This document shows positions 6,106 through 9,219 of a DNA stretch of 9,219 nt, one piece after another. How positions within the stretch are numbered: the first letter of the stretch is position 1; every line of letters starts with the position of its first letter. This stretch comes from Bryobacterales bacterium (GTDB lineage: Bacteria; Acidobacteriota; Terriglobia; Bryobacterales; Bryobacteraceae): the NCBI GenBank assembly GCA_030838885.1, contig JAUZEU010000126.1, positions 1 to 9,219 on the forward strand, read 5' to 3'. The position numbers and the translations under genes were made by a program. The notes below the pieces were generated by a model, which was not told where the DNA came from, did not search any database, and worked only from the letters and a program-made list of their open reading frames with translations.

Positions 6106-6664
6106 CCACCCCTCTCAGGTTTCCCGCCCGTTCGGGTCGTTGGTCGCCGGAGCGAGAGCGCTCACCGCCATCGCCGTCGCGGCGGCCGAGATCCACTGAT
6201 CGTGTTCAAAAGGAACCCGCTCTGAAAGTAAGGTTGAATCCTGACAGCACGGCTGGCCACGCACCACAATCCATCCGGGAATTTGTTTTTAGCAGGTAAT
6301 CGAGGCCCCGCCTGTACGCCGGCCCTCCCTCTTCAAGCCGGCGCTTTCATTCAGGGCAACAAGCGATAGCGCCGTCGTACAGGCATCGCCTGGCAGGTTG
6401 TCGTTACCGCCCCGGCCACCATCCGGCCTTTGATGACCTCCAGCAGATCCTGCACAGCCTTTTCGACTTGCGGCTTGGGCGCTGTCGACCTGAAAAGGCC
6501 CAGGGCCAGCACCTTCCGCCGTCGCCGGTGACCACCTTTGCTCCCGTCATCAAGGCCCGAGCCCGGGCAGGGCGCTCATCGAATTCAGCTCGGCCTCCCG
6601 GCCAACCGAACAGCTGCAATGCCCGAACAGCGTCAGCGGTGCGGAGATCGCTGTCTGTGCACCG
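6106..6664. other. Intergenic region without an assignable gene
   Basis: No recognised gene is present. On the minus strand, a 50-codon frame runs from GTG 6267 to TGA 6115, ending nine bases before the esterase start. It contains a short Ala-rich stretch (WISAAATAMAVSALAP), has only a weak ribosome-binding site and matches no family I know. Further right, a minus-strand frame continues in phase past the permease stop (about 6661-6512, including ALQLFGWPGGRAEFDERPAR). A second frame follows (about 6530-6351, including QVEKAVQDLLEVIKGRMVAG, stop 6353-6351). Together they might be a decayed coding segment or simply GC-rich chance frames. The region should also hold the esterase promoter, but I see no convincing -35/-10 pair. 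Confidence 0.4.
6317..6343. repeat. Inverted repeat between permease and esterase genes
   Basis: CGCCGGC (6317-6323) and GCCGGCG (6337-6343) form a perfect 7-bp stem around a 13-base loop. No T-tract follows on the minus strand, so it is not a convincing terminator for the upstream permease gene. It could be a structured RNA element or a protein site. The stem is entirely G+C, which makes chance occurrence easier in this DNA. Confidence 0.4.
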
Positions 6665-9219
6665 CTAATTCGCACGTAGGCAAATCATCGGATCGATCTT
6701 CGACGCCTTCCGTGCCGGCAAATACCCCGCCAACACCGCGATGGTCAGCAGTGTCAGTCCCGCCGCCACAAACGTCACCGGATCCCCGTAGGTCACTCCA
6801 AACAGCATCCCGCTCACTGACCGCGCCAGTCCCAATGAAGCAACCACCCCCACCAGCATCCCCGCTGCCGCCAGCCCGATCGTCGTCATCACAATCCGGC
6901 TCTGCACATCGAAGGTCGACGCACCCAGCGCCATCCGAATCCCGATCTCCTGCGTTCGCCTGTTCACCGAATACGAAATCAGCCCGTATATCCCCAGCGA
7001 CGCCAGCAACAGAGCGAATCCTGCAAACCCGGTCAGCAGTAACAAAATGAACCGTCGCGGTGACACCGCCTGATCCACTAACTGCGTGAGGGGCCGCATA
7101 CCCGCCTTCGGCAAATCAGGCGCAATCGGCCGCAAACTCGCCTGCACGCCCGAACTCAGCGCCGCGAGCGGAAGGCGCGACCGCACCACCAGATCCCACG
7201 AGCCATAATCCGGACACTGCCGGATGGGCAAATACATCTCCGACCCCGACTCTTTCTCCAGCGCAATGTGCCTCACGTCTTCAACCACTCCCACCACCTC
7301 CCGGTCCTTGCCGCACGACCGTGTCACCAACTGACCAATCGGATCCTGGCCCGGCCACAGCGTACGTGCCATCGTTTCGTTGATCAGCATCACCGGCGGG
7401 TCATCTTGTCCGTCATGCTCTGTCAGATCCCGGCCCCGCCTTATCTGCATCCCCATGGCCCGCAGATAACCATCCGAAATCATGCGCACGAAAGCTAAAG
7501 GGTATTCGCCCCGCTTGTAGTCCCTTCCCTTCGCTCCCGCTCCCCAGGTCCGGTTCTTACCCAAAGGCAGCGAATCCACCAGTCCCGCGCTTTCCACCCC
7601 CGGAATATTTCTCGCCCGGTGCAGCGCCTCTGTCAGATATCCATTCTTCTGAGCCTGGGTCTTATACTCCGAATTCGGATCGATTCTCAGTGTCGCCGCC
7701 CGTTCCGGCTGAAACCCGAGACGCACATCCAGCACCCGCACAAAGCTGCGAATCAGCAACCCCGCGCCCACCAGCAGTACGCACGCAAATGCGATCTCCG
7801 AAACCACCAGAGACCCGCGCAGCCACGCATGCTCCTGGCCATCGCTCGCGCTCCGTTGCCCCAGCGATGCGTTCAGCCGCAGGCCGGAAACCTGCAGCGC
7901 CGGCGCGATACCCAGCAAAAGACCCGTGCCCATTGCCACCAGCAAGGTGAACCCAAGTACCCGCGCATCTACCTGCACGCTGCTCAGCAGCGGAAGCTTA
8001 ACGGCGGTCAGATGCGCAATCCCCTGCGTCGACGCAAATGTCAGCACCAGCCCGAGCAGAGCCCCGCAACTCGTCAGCACCAGACTCTCCGTCAACAGCT
8101 GCCGGATCAGCCGCCTTCTGCCCGCACCCATAGCCGCCCGGATCGCCATCTCCTTCTGCCTTGCTGCTGTCCTCGCCAGCATCAGGTTCGACAGATTCGC
8201 GCACACAATCAGCATCACCACTCCCACCGCGCACCCCAGGATCCACAGCGCCGGCCGCATCTGCCCGCTCACATGCTCCCGCAACATGGTCAGCCTGGGA
8301 TGAAACGAGTTGCGGTTCTTGTCCGAATCCGAAATCACCGTGCCCAGAATGTCGCCTTCTGCCTGCGCTGCCCCCAGGCCTGCGCCAGGCTTAAGCCGCC
8401 CCACCAGCGCCATCGTATTGCCCCACCGATTGGTCTCTTTGCTCAGAGCAAACGGAGTGAAAAGGTCGGCATGCGTGCCCGGCGCGAAAATCGCCCCGAA
8501 GTCGAATGACGCGGGCATCACGCCTACTACGGTTACCGGCGCATCGTCCATCCGGACTGTCTTTCCGACAATCCCCGGATCTTTGGCGTACCGTCGTTCC
8601 CAGAACCCATAGGTCAGCAGCGCCGCCTTCGGCCCGTTCCACTTGCACTCCTCGTCCGTGAACTGCCGGCCAATGATCGGCTGCACGCCCAATAGCGGGA
8701 AGAACGTCTGAGATACCGGTATAGCGGATAATCGTTCCGGCTCTCCCTGCCCGGTCAGCGACACATCGCCCACACCATAGAACGCGAAATACCCGGCAAT
8801 ATCGGAGAACGACTGGTTCCGTTCCCGCAGCTCCATCAGAGGCCCCACCTGCACCGTCTGCGCCGACATGTTCCCCTCTTTATCCGTCTTGTTGGCCACC
8901 CACACCAGGCGATCCGGATCTTTGAAGGGCAGTGGCCGCACCAGCAGGCTGTTCACCACGCTAAAGACGGTGGCGCTCGCCCCTACTCCCAGCCCAATGA
9001 TCAAAATCGTAAACACTGCGAATCCCGCTTCACGCCGCAGCGTTCGAACGGCATACCTGAAATCCTGCGCAAGAGTGTCGAGCAGGGGCAATCCGCGCGC
9101 GTCCCGCTGCACTTCTTTCGACTGCTCCAGTCCGCCCAGCTTCACCAGTGCCATCCTTCTCGCTTCCTCGGCGGTCATGCCTTTCTGAATAAATTCGTCA
9201 GTCGCCAGATCCAGATGCG
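6665..9219 (-). CDS. ADOP-type MacB/FtsX ABC transporter permease, 5' end outside window
   Basis: A large integral-membrane permease of the MacB/FtsX class in the duplicated form known from Acidobacteria ('acidobacterial duplicated orphan permease'). Positions are counted from Met 9178. A first helix (52-80) is followed by an extracytoplasmic MacB-type core domain (about 81-300) and helices near 310-335, 362-388 and 406-430. The second half repeats this: helix 455-478, core domain 480-700, helices 708-736, 763-788 and 797-820. Each half has the cytoplasmic coupling segment that contacts an ATPase: ARQKEMAIRAAMGAGRRRLI and NRRTQEIGIRMALGAS. The C-terminus LPARKASKIDPM is characteristic. The frame continues upstream of Met 9178 as HLDLATDEFIQKG directly joined to MTAEEARRMALVKLGG. 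That is the usual N-terminal segment of this family, so 9178 is an internal methionine and the gene starts beyond 9219. No ATPase gene is visible, as expected for an orphan permease. The substrate is unknown; relatives export peptides or drugs, or act as mechanotransducers. Confidence 0.95.
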   Translation of the reverse strand, partial: HLDLATDEFIQKGMTAEEARRMALVKLGGLEQSKEVQRDARGLPLLDTLAQDFRYAVRTLRREAGFAVFTILIIGLGVGASATVFSVVNSLLVRPLPFKDPDRLVWVANKTDKEGNMSAQTVQVGPLMELRERNQSFSDIAGYFAFYGVGDVSLTGQGEPERLSAIPVSQTFFPLLGVQPIIGRQFTDEECKWNGPKAALLTYGFWERRYAKDPGIVGKTVRMDDAPVTVVGVMPASFDFGAIFAPGTHADLFTPFALSKETNRWGNTMALVGRLKPGAGLGAAQAEGDILGTVISDSDKNRNSFHPRLTMLREHVSGQMRPALWILGCAVGVVMLIVCANLSNLMLARTAARQKEMAIRAAMGAGRRRLIRQLLTESLVLTSCGALLGLVLTFASTQGIAHLTAVKLPLLSSVQVDARVLGFTLLVAMGTGLLLGIAPALQVSGLRLNASLGQRSASDGQEHAWLRGSLVVSEIAFACVLLVGAGLLIRSFVRVLDVRLGFQPERAATLRIDPNSEYKTQAQKNGYLTEALHRARNIPGVESAGLVDSLPLGKNRTWGAGAKGRDYKRGEYPLAFVRMISDGYLRAMGMQIRRGRDLTEHDGQDDPPVMLINETMARTLWPGQDPIGQLVTRSCGKDREVVGVVEDVRHIALEKESGSEMYLPIRQCPDYGSWDLVVRSRLPLAALSSGVQASLRPIAPDLPKAGMRPLTQLVDQAVSPRRFILLLLTGFAGFALLLASLGIYGLISYSVNRRTQEIGIRMALGASTFDVQSRIVMTTIGLAAAGMLVGVVASLGLARSVSGMLFGVTYGDPVTFVAAGLTLLTIAVLAGYLPARKASKIDPMICLRAN

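Noticed and set aside
6317..6343. Inverted repeat as an intrinsic terminator of the permease gene
   Set aside because: It lies more than 300 bases past the stop codon, has a 13-base loop and no T-tract on the transcribed strand.
7619..8509. Long plus-strand open frame (296 codons) inside the permease gene
   Set aside because: It is rich in Arg, Gln, His and Pro with no recognisable domain, and lies wholly antisense to a well-supported membrane protein. It is a typical GC-rich shadow frame.
1..9219. Mobile elements, CRISPR arrays, tRNA or rRNA genes
   Set aside because: I saw no transposase or integrase, no terminal inverted repeats with target duplications, no regularly spaced repeats and no recognisable tRNA or rRNA sequence.

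Overview
The window is about 9.2 kb of GC-rich bacterial chromosome in which every gene I accept lies on the minus strand. Two features suggest an Acidobacteriota genome, probably close to Solibacter/Bryobacter. The first is a very large permease with the architecture of the 'acidobacterial duplicated orphan permease' (ADOP) family. The second is a chemoreceptor remnant in which the second membrane helix runs almost straight into the signalling helix with no full HAMP domain, a layout I recall from acidobacterial receptors. This placement is inference; there is no rRNA or marker gene to confirm it.

Layout in transcription order, right to left. (1) 9219-6665: an ADOP-type MacB/FtsX permease whose 5' end lies outside the window. 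(2) 6664-6106: a gap of about 560 bases with no gene I can name, holding an inverted repeat and some weak open frames. (3) 6105-5218: a secreted alpha/beta-hydrolase (esterase/lipase type). (4) 5217-4972: an intergenic region with a plausible sigma-70-type promoter whose -35/-10 spacer is occupied by a perfect 7-bp inverted repeat. (5) 4971-1160: a compact four-gene cluster with gaps of 27 and 15 bases and one 4-base overlap. It encodes an SRPBCC protein with an N-terminal hydrophobic domain, a formaldehyde-dehydrogenase-like zinc alcohol dehydrogenase, a DJ-1/PfpI protein with a C-terminal membrane-anchor-like tail, and an aldo/keto reductase. (6) 1074-1: a methyl-accepting chemotaxis receptor broken by several frameshifts plus a short deletion in the signalling tip. 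It continues past the left edge.

The functional core is the four-gene cluster. A zinc dehydrogenase of the formaldehyde dehydrogenase branch, a DJ-1/PfpI protein and an aldo/keto reductase all belong to families that can act on reactive aldehydes or ketoaldehydes, so a carbonyl- or general-stress operon is a reasonable hypothesis. The sequence shows co-transcription architecture but not substrate. The start codons of three cluster genes were moved downstream of the longest open frame because good Shine-Dalgarno sequences fix them. I saw no tRNA, rRNA, CRISPR array, insertion sequence or phage gene. I did not find a clearly new system; the best candidates for follow-up are the cluster with its operator-like palindrome and the tail-anchored DJ-1/PfpI protein.
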